Positions 27,184 through 36,851 of a stretch of DNA of 64,000 nt are shown here, piece after piece. The notes under the pieces were generated by a model that was given only the letters and a program-made list of their open reading frames with translations, had not been told where the DNA came from and did no database searches. Both the position numbers and the translations under genes were made by a program. This DNA is from Pseudomonas allokribbensis. Its GTDB lineage: Bacteria > Pseudomonadota > Gammaproteobacteria > Pseudomonadales > Pseudomonadaceae. The stretch lies in the NCBI RefSeq assembly GCF_014863605.1, contig NZ_CP062252.1, positions 2,117,001 through 2,181,000 of the forward strand, read 5' to 3'. Position 1 is the first letter of the stretch; the number at the start of each line of letters is the position of its first letter.

Positions 27184-30100
27184 ATGATGAGGCCGCTACG
27201 TTTCGTCTTCCTCTTTCTGGTGATGCTCGCCAGCGGAGTGCAGGCAGGCGAGGCCGCACAAAGACTGGAAATTGTCTCTCGCACCCGGTTGGAGGGCGTG
27301 CAGCTTCGCCTCGATGAACAGGATCGGCAGTGGCTCAGTGCACATCCGGTGCTGCGTATCGGTGCCTCCTGGCCGGATTACCCACCCTTTGAATTGACTC
27401 GCAAACGATACGAACTGGAAGGCCTCACAGCCGATTACGCCGACGCGATCGCCCAGTTGCTGAGCATCGGTGTCGAGGTCTGGTGCTACCCCGATCGCGA
27501 AGCCGCCATGGCGGCACTCAAGGCCGGGGAGGTGGACCTGCTGGGCACGTCGAACAACTTCGAAATCGCTGATCCCGACCTGATGTTGTCTCGCGCCTAC
27601 GCCGAGGATCAGCCGATGTGGGTGACTCGGCTTGACGAGCCATTGCCGGAAGATCTGGCAGGAAAGAGCATCGCCATGGTGGACGACTACCTGCCAGCCG
27701 CGGTGATCGAGAAGACTTACCCGCAAGCCTCCCTGCAGCGTTACCGCTCGATTCTCGATGCCCTCGGCGCCGTGGCGTTCGGTCGGGATGCTCTGTACCT
27801 CGGTGACTTCATCAGCGCCAGTTATCTGATCAACACCAATTTTCACAACGACCTGCAACTGGCCGGGCCTTCCGGCCTTGACGCCAACCCGTTCGGCTTC
27901 GCCCTGACTCGCAGCAACACGCGTTTGAAACGTCTGGTCGACAAGGCGTTGCTGGCCATTCCCATGGAGCAGCGTCTGGCCATTGAACTGCGCTGGAGCG
28001 CCGGTCGCGCCGACATGGCGGCCCAATCGCGAGTGAGCCTGAGCGCCAGCGAGCAGCAATGGCTGGATCAACATCCGGTGGTGCGGGTCGGCGCTGTCGA
28101 GGACTTTGCGCCGTTGACGTTCTTTAACGCTGACGGCCGTTTCAGTGGGCTGGTTGCTCAACTGCTCAACCTGATCAGTCAGCGCAGCGGCCTGAGGTTC
28201 GAAGTGGTACGCGGGCAGTCCCTGGATCGCCAGGTCGAGCAATTGAAGACCGGGGAGCTGGACCTGTTGCCGGTGCTGACCCCGAGCCGCGAGCGCGAAC
28301 TTGAAATGCTGTTCACCCGGGCGTACGCCAACAGCCCCTTTGTGCTGATCGCCGATTCAAAGGCGCCCGGGCCTCGCAGCCTGGACGAGATGGCGGGCAA
28401 GCGTCTGGCGCTGTATCGCGGCAATCCATTGCGCACTTATCTGTTGGAACATGTGCCGCAGATCCGCCTGGTCGAATTGCCAAGCCCCGCAGCGGGCACG
28501 CAGGCACTGCTCGACGGTCAGGCCGACGCGACATTGAGTTCGTTGCTGGTGGCGCGTTATCAGATCGATCACCAGTACCGCGATCGCCTGCGTATTGTAT
28601 CGACACTGGGCGATCAGCCGGCCCGGATTGCGATGGCCACGGCGCTTGAGGCTCCGCAGCTGCAATCAATTCTGAACAAGGCACTGCTGAGCATCGCTCC
28701 GCAGGAAATGGACGACCTGGTCGCGCGCTGGAGTCGCAACGTGGTGCTGCAGGACAGTTACTGGCAGCGTCATCGGGAGCAAATCCTGCGCGGGTTTGCC
28801 GTTGCGGCGGGGTTGTTGTTGCTGGCATTGGGCTGGATCGGTTTTCAACGCCGGCAGATTCGCCAGCGTCAGCAATGGCTGCGTCAATTGCAGGAAGCCA
28901 AGGAGGCGGCCGATGACGCCAACCGTGCCAAAAGCACGTTTCTCGCGGTCATGAGCCATGAAATCCGCACGCCCATGAGCGCGTTGCTGGGCATGCTCGA
29001 GCTGGCACTCAAGCGTGCCGACGAAGGCGTAACCGATCGCTCGGCGATTGAAGTGGCGTCCCATGCGGGGCAGCAGTTATTGGCATTGATTGGCGATATT
29101 CTCGACATCGCGCGGATCGAGTCCGGGCATCTGTCACTGGCTCCCGAGCGTGCCAATCTGCGCGAGGTGGTGGCGTCGGTGTGTCGGGTGTTCGAAGGCC
29201 TGGCACGACAGAAGTCATTGTCCTGGCGGGTGGAGCTGGATGAGCGTAGCGACGTCGACGTGATGCTCGACCCCGTTCGCTTCAAACAGGTGCTGTCGAA
29301 CCTGTTGAGCAACGCGATCAAGTTCACCGACGAAGGTGAGGTCAGCCTGCGCTTGCAAGTGTTCACCGAACAGGACGGGCAGCTGGAAACCGGTGTGATC
29401 ATCGAAGACAGTGGCCGGGGGATCAGCGCCCAGGATCAGCAACGATTGTTCAGCCCGTTTGTGCAGGTTGGCAGCCATCAGCCGTCGGCGCGCAGCGGTT
29501 CCGGTCTGGGGCTGGTGATCAGCCGCAATCTGTGTCGACTGATGGGCGGCGACTTGTGGATCAGCAGCGAGCCGGGACGTGGCACGCAAGTCATGCTGCG
29601 ACTGGAGTTGCCTGTGCTGGAGCCGCTCGTGCAGGAGGCCGCAACGACGTCAGCGGTGACGGCGGTAAAGTCGCTGAAGGTGCTGGTGGTGGATGATCAT
29701 CCGGTCAATCGCTTGTTGCTGTGCCGGCAGTTGAGCGAACTCGGGCATCACACCGTCGACGTCGAGGACGGTGAGCGCGGACTGGTGGTGTGGCGCGAGC
29801 AACCTTTCGATGCGCTGATCACCGATATCAACATGCCCGGGATCGACGGTTATGAACTGGCGCGGGCGATTCGTGCAGAAGAGACGGCAACGGGCAGGGC
29901 GCGTTGCCTGATTCTGGGGTTTACCGCCAATGCGCAGGTCGAAGAAATACAGCGATGCCTGGCGGCCGGCATGGACTATTGCCTGTTCAAGCCGATTCTG
30001 CTGCGCGAACTGAGCCAGGCCTTGCTGGCCGCAGAGGCCGACGAAACGCAGGTAGAGAGTGTGGATGATCAGGGGGCGACTGAATTCGACCTGAGTGCGC

Positions 30101-30405
30101 TGTTGCAGGTGGCGGGTGCGGACAACCCGCTCATCGGCCAATTGCGTGAAGAGGTACTGAGCAGTCTGCACGCCGACCTTGAACGGCTTGACGTGTCAGG
30201 CCGCAAAGGGGACCGCGCAGGCTTGCGTGACCTGGCGCATCACGTCACGGGTGGGGCACACATGATCGGTGCCGAGCGCGTGGTCTCGGCCTGCCGGGTA
30301 CTTGAACAGGCGTGCCGCGACGACGAGCCCGAGGCGGCACTGACGGCCGCCATCAATTCGCTGCGCGAGGCCATGCACGACCTCGCGCAGCATCTTCAGG
30401 CCTGA
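27184..30405 (+). CDS. Unorthodox hybrid sensor kinase with two periplasmic ligand-binding domains (EvgS/BvgS-like)
   Basis: 1073 residues from the ATG at 27184. A signal peptide (to about VQAGEA) is followed by two solute-binding-protein family 3 (Venus flytrap) domains, about 35-275 and 285-520 (each starting WLxxHPVxRxG). A membrane helix lies near 540-556. The HisKA domain has His592 in FLAVMSHEIRTPMS, then the ATPase domain (NAIKFTDEGEVSL; GSGLGLVISRN). The receiver has its acidic pair at 837-838 and phospho-Asp near 881 (ALITDINMPGIDGYE). The C-terminal Hpt domain has its phosphate-accepting His near 1019 (LRDLAHHVTGGAHMIGAE). The complete His-Asp-His relay ends on the LuxR-type regulator upstream. 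The ligand is unknown. Confidence 0.93.
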   Translation: MMRPLRFVFLFLVMLASGVQAGEAAQRLEIVSRTRLEGVQLRLDEQDRQWLSAHPVLRIGASWPDYPPFELTRKRYELEGLTADYADAIAQLLSIGVEVWCYPDREAAMAALKAGEVDLLGTSNNFEIADPDLMLSRAYAEDQPMWVTRLDEPLPEDLAGKSIAMVDDYLPAAVIEKTYPQASLQRYRSILDALGAVAFGRDALYLGDFISASYLINTNFHNDLQLAGPSGLDANPFGFALTRSNTRLKRLVDKALLAIPMEQRLAIELRWSAGRADMAAQSRVSLSASEQQWLDQHPVVRVGAVEDFAPLTFFNADGRFSGLVAQLLNLISQRSGLRFEVVRGQSLDRQVEQLKTGELDLLPVLTPSRERELEMLFTRAYANSPFVLIADSKAPGPRSLDEMAGKRLALYRGNPLRTYLLEHVPQIRLVELPSPAAGTQALLDGQADATLSSLLVARYQIDHQYRDRLRIVSTLGDQPARIAMATALEAPQLQSILNKALLSIAPQEMDDLVARWSRNVVLQDSYWQRHREQILRGFAVAAGLLLLALGWIGFQRRQIRQRQQWLRQLQEAKEAADDANRAKSTFLAVMSHEIRTPMSALLGMLELALKRADEGVTDRSAIEVASHAGQQLLALIGDILDIARIESGHLSLAPERANLREVVASVCRVFEGLARQKSLSWRVELDERSDVDVMLDPVRFKQVLSNLLSNAIKFTDEGEVSLRLQVFTEQDGQLETGVIIEDSGRGISAQDQQRLFSPFVQVGSHQPSARSGSGLGLVISRNLCRLMGGDLWISSEPGRGTQVMLRLELPVLEPLVQEAATTSAVTAVKSLKVLVVDDHPVNRLLLCRQLSELGHHTVDVEDGERGLVVWREQPFDALITDINMPGIDGYELARAIRAEETATGRARCLILGFTANAQVEEIQRCLAAGMDYCLFKPILLRELSQALLAAEADETQVESVDDQGATEFDLSALLQVAGADNPLIGQLREEVLSSLHADLERLDVSGRKGDRAGLRDLAHHVTGGAHMIGAERVVSACRVLEQACRDDEPEAALTAAINSLREAMHDLAQHLQA

Positions 30406-30409
30406 TCGA

Positions 30410-31213
30410 TCAGTCCCACTGCGGCGCGACGCCTTTGGGGCTGGTCAGGCGATGGCCGCGCTCCAGTGTGGCGATCAGTGCCATGTCGGCGTCGCTCAGG
30501 GTCAGCGCGGCGGCGCCGAGATTGCCTTGCAGGTTGGCGCGCTTGGTTGAGGACGGAATCACTGCGTAACCCGACTGCATCGCCCACGCCAGCGTGACTT
30601 GCGCCGGGGTGGCTTGCAGACGTTCGGCGATCTGCACGATCAGCGGATCCTTCAGCACTTCGCCATAGGCCAGGGTCATATACGACGTGATCTGGATGCC
30701 CTGGCTCTGTGCGAACTCGACGACCTGGCGGTTTTGCAGGTACGGGTGCAGCTCGATCTGGTTGGTGGCGATGTTTTCTGCGCCAACGGCGGCAATCGCC
30801 TGTTTCATCAGGTCGATGGTGAAGTTGGACACACCGATCTGCCGGGTCAGGCCCAGGCGCTTGGCCTCCAGCAGGGCGCCCATGAATTCCTCCATCGGCA
30901 CCTGATCTTCCGGCGATGGCCAGTGGATCAGTGTCAGGTCGAGGTAGTCGGTCTGCAGCTTTTGCAGGCTCTCCTTGAGGCTCTCGATCAGCCGGTCGCC
31001 GGCGAAGTTGGCGATCCAGATCTTGCTGGTGATGAACAGTTCGTCACGAGGGATGCCGCTGGCGGCGATGGCCTGGCCGACCTCGGCTTCGTTTTCATAG
31101 ATTTGTGCGGTGTCGATGACCCGGTAACCGAGTTCAAGGGCGGTGCTCACCGAATCGATGACCACCTGACCTTGCAGGCGAAACGTACCAAGACCGAAAG
31201 CGGGAACAGACAT
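30410..31213 (-). CDS. dkgB: Aldo/keto reductase, 2,5-diketo-D-gluconate reductase B type
   Basis: 267 residues from the ATG at 31213, the same length as E. coli DkgB. The TIM-barrel AKR signatures are present: [22 protein letters not shown] (Asp and Tyr of the catalytic tetrad), FITSKIW (Lys) and LIHWPSPE (His). The cofactor region [15 protein letters not shown] suggests NADPH use. The family reduces small aldehydes such as methylglyoxal, and 2,5-diketogluconate. It is convergent with the sensor kinase, only four bases from its stop, and is probably an independent unit. Confidence 0.9.
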   Translation of the reverse strand: MSVPAFGLGTFRLQGQVVIDSVSTALELGYRVIDTAQIYENEAEVGQAIAASGIPRDELFITSKIWIANFAGDRLIESLKESLQKLQTDYLDLTLIHWPSPEDQVPMEEFMGALLEAKRLGLTRQIGVSNFTIDLMKQAIAAVGAENIATNQIELHPYLQNRQVVEFAQSQGIQITSYMTLAYGEVLKDPLIVQIAERLQATPAQVTLAWAMQSGYAVIPSSTKRANLQGNLGAAALTLSDADMALIATLERGHRLTSPKGVAPQWD

Positions 31214-31329
31214 GCAGGACTCCAGGGTTGCAGTGGGAATGGGCGGGAGTATCCGCGTCTGATTCCTCTGGAAAAACCGCTGTCGGGGCAAAGTACTGTT
31301 GACCAGAAGTCACGAATCAATCGCAGGTC

Positions 31330-32238
31330 TCAAGCGATGTCGCTGTGGGCAAATTCCTCACCCAGAAAATCGATCAACGTGCGCACCGACGGCAACAAAC
31401 CCCGGCGCGACGGAAAGATCGCATGCACGATCCCGCATTTCGGCGCCCAGCCCGGAATCAACTCCACCACGCGTCCTGCGGCGATGTCTTCGCGCACGAC
31501 CACGCTCGGCAGATGCGCGACGCCGACTCCGGCAATCACCGCCTGACGCAGGGCGATCAGGTCATCGGTGACCAGCCTTGGCGTGTGCCGGATCTGCGCC
31601 GAAGCGCCGTTCGGCCCGAGCAGCTCCCATTGATACTCACGTTGCGCCGCGCCCCAATGCAGGCTCGGCAAACCATTGAGATCGGCCGGCGAGGGCGGTG
31701 ATGACAGGCGCTCGGCAAACATCGGGCTGCCGACCACCGATTGGGTGCTGTTGCCCAGCACCTTCATCACCATGTCGGTGTTTTCCAATGGCGGAAAGCG
31801 CACGCGCAGCGCAATGTCGAAACCTTCGTGCAGCAGGTCGACCCGGCGGTTGGTGCTCTCGATGAACACTTCCACCAGCGGGTACTTGAGCATGTAGCGG
31901 GTGAGCATCGGCCCGACCCAGGAATTGAGCAGCGCCGTCGGGCAGCTCAGGCGTACCAGCCCCTGAGGCTCGGAGCGATTGCGCTCGATCAGCTCGGCGG
32001 CACTCTCGGCCTCGACCCGCATCGCCAGGCAACGCTGGTAGTAGGCCTGGCCGATCTCGGTCAGTGAACAATGCCGGCTGGTGCGGTGCAGCAGGCGTAC
32101 GCCAAGGCGTTCTTCGAGCTGCGAGATGCGTCGGCTGAGTTTCGACTTGGGGATGTCCAGCGCACGACCAGCGGCGGCAAAGCCGTGATGCTCCACCACT
32201 TGAGTGAAGTAATAGAGGGTGTTGAGGTCTTCCACCAT
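31330..32238 (-). CDS. LysR-type regulator
   Basis: 302 residues. N-terminal winged helix-turn-helix (DLNTLYYFTQVVEHHGFAAAGRALDIPKSKLSRRISQLEERLGVRLLHRTSR) and a LysR substrate-binding domain. It diverges from the pirin gene and the two hydrolase genes with a 104-base spacer holding two inverted repeats, the usual layout for a LysR regulator and its target. The P(K)SKLSRRI helix variant places it in a subgroup often found next to pirin genes. The effector is unknown. Confidence 0.9.
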   Translation of the reverse strand: MVEDLNTLYYFTQVVEHHGFAAAGRALDIPKSKLSRRISQLEERLGVRLLHRTSRHCSLTEIGQAYYQRCLAMRVEAESAAELIERNRSEPQGLVRLSCPTALLNSWVGPMLTRYMLKYPLVEVFIESTNRRVDLLHEGFDIALRVRFPPLENTDMVMKVLGNSTQSVVGSPMFAERLSSPPSPADLNGLPSLHWGAAQREYQWELLGPNGASAQIRHTPRLVTDDLIALRQAVIAGVGVAHLPSVVVREDIAAGRVVELIPGWAPKCGIVHAIFPSRRGLLPSVRTLIDFLGEEFAHSDIA

Positions 32239-32293
32239 CGTTCTCCATATAGAACGCTAAAGCTGATTTTTGCAGTCTAGTCCATCAATGGTC

Positions 32294-32314
32294 ATGGATT
32301 TAAGCTTAATCCAT
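32294..32314. promoter_or_regulatory. Candidate LysR operator upstream of the pirin gene
   Basis: An interrupted palindrome with 7-base arms ATGGATT / AATCCAT and a TAAGCTT centre, 29 bases before the pirin start. A second repeat, CGTTCT / AGAACG, spans 32239-32256 over the ribosome site of the regulator itself. Confidence 0.55.
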
Positions 32315-32342
32315 CGCGTCATTCACCCGATTGGAGGCAACC

Positions 32343-33209
32343 ATGAAAAACATCATCGGTATCTACACCAGCCCTCGCGGCCATTGGGTCGGCGATGGTT
32401 TCCCGGTTCGCACGCTGTTTTCCTACGACAACCTGGGCAAGCACATCAGCCCGTTCCTGTTGCTGGATCACGCCGGGCCTGCGCAATTCACCCCGACTAC
32501 CGAACGACGTGGCGTTGGTCAGCATCCACACCGTGGGTTCGAAACCGTGACTATCGTTTACGAGGGCGAAGTGCAGCACCGCGATTCCACCGGCGCGGGC
32601 GGCACCATCGGCCCGGGCGATGTGCAATGGATGACCGCTGCGTCCGGGATCCTGCATGAGGAGTTTCACTCGGACAACTTCGCCAGAACCGGCGGCAATC
32701 TGGAAATGGTGCAACTGTGGGTCAACCTGCCAGCCAAGGACAAAATGGCGGCGCCCGGTTACCAGACCATTCTGGACGGCGACATCCCGAGCATCCCGCT
32801 CAAGGACGGCGCGGGCAGCCTGCGCCTGATCGCCGGTGAGTTCGACGGCCACAAAGGCCCGTCCCGCACCTTCACGCCGATCGACGTGTGGGATCTGCGC
32901 CTGAACGCCGGCAAGTTGCTGACGCTGGATCTGCACGAGGGCCGCAACACCGCGTTGGTGCTGTTGCGCGGTTCGGTGCAGGTCAACGGTCTGGAATCGG
33001 TGCGCCAGGGCCAGTTGGCGCTGTTCGAGCGTGACGGCCGGCAACTGACGCTTGAGGCCAGCGAGGATGCGGTGGTGTTGCTGCTCAGCGGCGAGCCGAT
33101 CGACGAACCCATCGTCGGCCACGGTCCGTTCGTGATGAACACCGAGCAGGAAATCCACCAGGCATTCGCCGACTTCCAGTCCGGCCGCTTCGGCCGCATG
33201 CACGGCTGA
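32343..33209 (+). CDS. Pirin family protein
   Basis: 288 residues from the ATG with GGAGG upstream. Bicupin fold with the pirin metal site: HPHRGFETVTIVYEGEVQHRDSTG, later GDVQWMTAASGILHEE. Bacterial pirins bind iron; some act as quercetin 2,3-dioxygenases and others alter metabolic enzymes by protein contact. The C-terminal pirin domain (FTPIDVWDLRLNAGK) is present. It leads a probable three-gene unit with two isochorismatase-like hydrolases, opposite a LysR gene. The true substrate is unknown. Confidence 0.9.
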   Translation: MKNIIGIYTSPRGHWVGDGFPVRTLFSYDNLGKHISPFLLLDHAGPAQFTPTTERRGVGQHPHRGFETVTIVYEGEVQHRDSTGAGGTIGPGDVQWMTAASGILHEEFHSDNFARTGGNLEMVQLWVNLPAKDKMAAPGYQTILDGDIPSIPLKDGAGSLRLIAGEFDGHKGPSRTFTPIDVWDLRLNAGKLLTLDLHEGRNTALVLLRGSVQVNGLESVRQGQLALFERDGRQLTLEASEDAVVLLLSGEPIDEPIVGHGPFVMNTEQEIHQAFADFQSGRFGRMHG

Positions 33210-33302
33210 CACGCCGCGCTTCCACACCCCGCTCTACACAGGACGCGTAGGCCGGTTCGAAGGCCAGGGATGGCTGCTGCCCAAAAGAAAGAGGAAACGC
33301 AC

Positions 33303-33986
33303 ATGAACACTGTCAATGCGGCCAACTTCAATGGCCAAAAACCGACTATCGACCCAAACGACAGCGCCATGCTGTTGATCGATCATCAAAGCGGTCTGTT
33401 CCAGATCGTCAAGGACATGGATGTACCGCAACTGCGCGCCAACGCCATCGCGCTGGCCAAGGCTGCGACGCTGTTGAAGATGCCGGTCATTACCACGGCC
33501 TCTGTGCCGCAGGGGCCGAACGGGCCGTTGATTCCCGAGATTCACGAAGCCGCGCCCCATGCGCAGTACGTGGCGCGCAAAGGTGAAATCAATGCCTGGG
33601 ACAACCCGCAGTTTCACGCGGCTGTCAAAGCCACCGGCAAGAAAACCCTGGTGATCGCCGGGACCCTGACCAGCGTGTGCCTGGCATTCCCGTCCATCGC
33701 CGCAGTGCAAGAAGGCTACAAGGTCTTCGCGGTGGTCGATGCCTCCGGCAATCACTCGAAACTGGCCACTGATCTGACCATCGCCCGCCTGGCCCAGGCC
33801 GGGGTGGTGCCGATCGACATCATGGCCACGCTTTCCGAGCTGCAGGGTTCGTGGAACCGTCCCGATGCCGAGCAATGGGCAGCCGTCTACGCCCAGGCCA
33901 TGCCGCATTACCAACTGCTGATCGAGAGTTACCTCAAGGCCCAGCAAGTCGCGAACGAACACGAAACGCTGGATTCCCAGCGCTGA
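33303..33986 (+). CDS. Isochorismatase-like cysteine hydrolase 1
   Basis: 227 residues from the ATG at 33303 (AGAGGAAAC upstream). Cysteine hydrolase fold: catalytic Asp in [12 protein letters not shown] and nucleophile Cys in [16 protein letters not shown]. The loop PNGPLIPEI and the block GEINAWDN are shared with the next gene, so the two are old tandem copies. The YcaC-like subgroup is suggested by the [15 protein letters not shown] block. Substrate unknown; family members act on isochorismate, nicotinamide, N-carbamoyl compounds and similar small molecules. Confidence 0.88.
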   Translation: MNTVNAANFNGQKPTIDPNDSAMLLIDHQSGLFQIVKDMDVPQLRANAIALAKAATLLKMPVITTASVPQGPNGPLIPEIHEAAPHAQYVARKGEINAWDNPQFHAAVKATGKKTLVIAGTLTSVCLAFPSIAAVQEGYKVFAVVDASGNHSKLATDLTIARLAQAGVVPIDIMATLSELQGSWNRPDAEQWAAVYAQAMPHYQLLIESYLKAQQVANEHETLDSQR

Positions 33987-34037
33987 CCCGAGACCTCGAC
34001 ATTCCGTCGAGGTCCACTACACGCGAGGATTACTGCA

Positions 34038-34664
34038 ATGAGCACTCAATACAAACGTCTGGACAAGAACAACGCCGCCGTTCTGCTGGTCGACCATCAG
34101 GCCGGGCTGCTGTCGCTGGTGCGCGACATCGAGCCTGACCGGTTCAAGAATAACGTGCTGGCGCTGGCCGACCTGGCCAAGTACTTCAAGCTGCCGACGA
34201 TCCTGACCACCAGTTTCGAAACCGGCCCCAACGGCCCGCTGGTGCCCGAGCTCAAGGCGTTGTTCCCCGAGGCTCCGTACATTGCCCGGCCCGGCCAGAT
34301 CAACGCCTGGGACAACGAGGACTTCGTCAAGGCGATCAAGGCTACCGGCAAGAAACAGCTGATCATTGCCGGCGTGGTGACGGAGGTGTGTGTGGCATTT
34401 CCGGCGCTGTCGGCCCTGGAAGAAGGGTTTGATGTATTCGTGGTGACCGACGCCTCCGGCACGTTCAATGAACTGACCCGTGAATCGGCATGGAACCGCA
34501 TGTCCAGCGCCGGCGCGCAATTGATGACCTGGTTCGGTCTGGCCTGCGAGTTGCACCGTGACTGGCGCAACGATATCGAAGGGTTGGGCACGTTGTTCTC
34601 CAACCACATCCCGGACTACCGCAACCTGATGACCAGTTACAGCACGCTGACCAGCGGCAAGTAA
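34038..34664 (+). CDS. Isochorismatase-like cysteine hydrolase 2 (YcaC-like)
   Basis: 208 residues, the length of E. coli YcaC. Catalytic Asp in AVLLVDHQAGLLSLV and Cys in AGVVTEVCVAFPALSA. It shares PNGPLVPEL and GQINAWDNEDF with its upstream neighbour, from which it is 51 bases away. A strong terminator follows, closing the pirin unit. YcaC has a solved octameric structure but no settled substrate. Confidence 0.9.
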   Translation: MSTQYKRLDKNNAAVLLVDHQAGLLSLVRDIEPDRFKNNVLALADLAKYFKLPTILTTSFETGPNGPLVPELKALFPEAPYIARPGQINAWDNEDFVKAIKATGKKQLIIAGVVTEVCVAFPALSALEEGFDVFVVTDASGTFNELTRESAWNRMSSAGAQLMTWFGLACELHRDWRNDIEGLGTLFSNHIPDYRNLMTSYSTLTSGK

Positions 34665-34675
34665 CCAGCTCCATG

Positions 34676-34716
34676 AAAACCTGTGGGAACAAGGTGTCTC
34701 CCACAGGTTTTTTCGG
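34676..34716 (+). terminator. Terminator of the pirin-hydrolase unit
   Basis: A perfect 13-bp stem (AAAACCTGTGGGA / TCCCACAGGTTTT) with a 10-nt loop and T run. The CCTGTGGGA core resembles the short repeats common in P. fluorescens genomes. Confidence 0.9.
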
Positions 34717-34814
34717 CGCCTGCCAAATAGCACGCATCCCGCCAAATCAATTGCTCCTACACTAAGCCCAATCTGTGCGATCTTCTCGCGATTGACCTCT
34801 GTCGGAGTTGTTTG

Positions 34815-36257
34815 ATGCTGTCTCTGCTGACTGAACATCCGTTGTTCTGCGCGTTGATCCTGATCCTGCTCGACCTGGGCCTGTGGCGCCTGATCAGCTC
34901 CCGGGGCAGCGAATGGAAGCTGCTGGTGCGGGTGCTGATTTTCAGCCTGTTCAGCGTGCTGCTGTTCAACGAAGGCCTCAATCCGATGGAGCCGGCGCCG
35001 TGGGCCGACAACGTGCCGCTGCACCTGGCGGCGACCGGGTTGCAGATCGGCTGGTGGCTGTTCGGGGCGCGCACGCTGACGGTGTTGATCGGCGCGGTGA
35101 TGATGCAACGGGTCGGTCATACCGGACGGCTGTTGCAGGATCTGCTCGGCGCAGTGATTTTCCTGATCGCCATTATTGCGGCACTGGCCTATGTGCTGGA
35201 TCTGCCGGTCAAAGGTGTGCTGGCCACGTCTGGAGCCTTGGCGATCATCGTCGGTCTGGCGCTGCAAAGCACCCTGAGCGATGTGTTCTCCGGCATCGTC
35301 TTGAACACCACCAAACCCTATCAACTCGATGACTGGATCTCCATCGACGGCACGGAAGGGCGGGTCACCGACATCGACTGGCGCGCCACGCGCCTGCAAA
35401 CGTCCCAAGGCAGCATGGCGGTGATTCCCAACTCGCTGGCGGCCAAGGCCAAGATCATCAACTTCAGCCGGCCGAGCAATATGTTCGGGGTTGCCGTCAG
35501 CGTGCAGGTCAGCCCCCATGCGCGGCCGAATTCGGTGATCGACGCCCTGGAGCGGGCGATGCAAGGTTGTCGCCCGCTGCTGGACACCCCGGCGCCGAGC
35601 GTGGCGCTGAAGAGTTCCAGCAGTGCCGGTGCGGAATACGAAATCAGCGGGTTCGTGGCCTCGATGAACGAGAAGCGCGCAGTGCGCAATCAACTGTTCG
35701 ATCTGGCTTACCGGCATCTGCAAGCGTCCGGGTTCAATCTGCTGTCGAGCGATGAGCCCGCGGCCCCGGCCCATCTCTCACGGCCACGGGCGCTGCTCGA
35801 CAGCTCGCCGATTTTCTCCACCCTGCGTCAGGAAGAGAAAGAAACCTTCAGCCAGAACATGACCCTGCAAACCTTCCGTGCCGGCGAGATCATTCTGGCG
35901 GGCGGGGAGGTCAGCGATCATCTGTTCATCATTGAATCCGGTGTGGTCTCGGTGACCTTGAAACGCCACGGCACACCGTTCGAGTCTGGGCGCATGGGAC
36001 CGGGTGAAGTGATCGGCGAGGCAGGGATTCTTTCCGATACCTCGCTGCCGGCGGACTTTTCCGCCAAGACCTTCTGTGCGCTGTATCGCATCGAAAAGTC
36101 GTATCTCAAGCCTTGCCTGGACGCCCGCCACGACATCAACGACGCGATGAAGGCATTGCTCGATTTCCGTCTGCTCAAGGCCCAATCCCTGACCCAGGAA
36201 GCACCGGTGGTTGCACCGAAAAAAGGCTTCCTGCAGTGGCTGCGCAATCGCGCCTGA
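34815..36257 (+). CDS. MscS-family channel fused to a cyclic-nucleotide-binding-like domain
   Basis: 480 residues. About four membrane helices are followed by the MscS pore and beta domain: GALAIIVGLALQSTLSDVFSGIVLN (pore helix) and LDDWISIDGTEGRVTDIDWRATRLQTSQGSMAVIPNS. The C-terminus (about 335-455) has a cNMP-binding fold (FRAGEIILAGGEVSDHLFIIESGVVSV; GPGEVIGEAGILSD). The phosphate-binding cassette, usually ending in an Arg-Ala/Thr, here reads SLPADFSA without the arginine, so nucleotide binding is uncertain. Related fused proteins respond weakly to membrane tension and may be gated by the soluble domain. It stands alone between a terminator and a convergent gene. Confidence 0.9.
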   Translation: MLSLLTEHPLFCALILILLDLGLWRLISSRGSEWKLLVRVLIFSLFSVLLFNEGLNPMEPAPWADNVPLHLAATGLQIGWWLFGARTLTVLIGAVMMQRVGHTGRLLQDLLGAVIFLIAIIAALAYVLDLPVKGVLATSGALAIIVGLALQSTLSDVFSGIVLNTTKPYQLDDWISIDGTEGRVTDIDWRATRLQTSQGSMAVIPNSLAAKAKIINFSRPSNMFGVAVSVQVSPHARPNSVIDALERAMQGCRPLLDTPAPSVALKSSSSAGAEYEISGFVASMNEKRAVRNQLFDLAYRHLQASGFNLLSSDEPAAPAHLSRPRALLDSSPIFSTLRQEEKETFSQNMTLQTFRAGEIILAGGEVSDHLFIIESGVVSVTLKRHGTPFESGRMGPGEVIGEAGILSDTSLPADFSAKTFCALYRIEKSYLKPCLDARHDINDAMKALLDFRLLKAQSLTQEAPVVAPKKGFLQWLRNRA

Positions 36258-36263
36258 TGACCG

Positions 36264-36851
36264 TCAGCGTTGCTCGTACCCGGCGAGTTTGCGCTCAAGG
36301 TTCAGGCGCACCTGCGGCCATTCGTCATCGATGATGCTGAAGCGCACCGAGTTGCGCTTGCGGCCGTCCGGCATGATCCGCTCGTGACGCACGATGCCTT
36401 CCTGCTGTGCGCCCAGGCGCAGGATCGCGTTGCGTGATTTCTGGTTGTTTTCGTCGGTGGTGAACTGCACGCGCACGCAATCGAGCACTTCGAAGGCGTG
36501 CCGCAGCATCAGGTACTTGGCCTCGGTGTTGACGAAGGTTTTCTGAAAGCGTGCCGAAATCCAGCTGCTGCCGATTTCCAGCTTGCGATTGAGCGGGTCG
36601 ATCTTCCAGAACCGGGTCGAGCCGATCACCTCGCCGGTCTCCTTCAACACGATCGCAAAGGGCATGACCGTGCCGGCCTCGCGGCCGTCGAGGGCCTTTT
36701 TCAGATAGCTGTCAACGGTAGTTGCCGAGGGCACCACGGTGACGGTGAGGTTCCACAACTCGCCGTCGGCAGCGGCATGGAGCAACGCATCGGCGTCGGT
36801 GTATTGGAGAGGGCGCAGGAGGATGCCCTGGCCTTGCAGCGTGGTTTGCAT
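36264..36851 (-). CDS. GNAT acetyltransferase, RimJ/RimL type
   Basis: 195 residues from the ATG at 36851; an ATG 36 bases upstream is possible but would add an unusual leader. RimJ/RimL-like GNAT fold: LRPLQYTDADALLHAA, GEVIGSTRFWKIDPLNRKLEIG, and the acceptor half VRVQFTTDENNQKSRNAILRLGAQQEGIVR. This subgroup often acetylates small amines or protein N-termini. Substrate unknown. It converges on the MscS-like gene, six bases from its stop. Confidence 0.82.
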   Translation of the reverse strand: MQTTLQGQGILLRPLQYTDADALLHAAADGELWNLTVTVVPSATTVDSYLKKALDGREAGTVMPFAIVLKETGEVIGSTRFWKIDPLNRKLEIGSSWISARFQKTFVNTEAKYLMLRHAFEVLDCVRVQFTTDENNQKSRNAILRLGAQQEGIVRHERIMPDGRKRNSVRFSIIDDEWPQVRLNLERKLAGYEQR

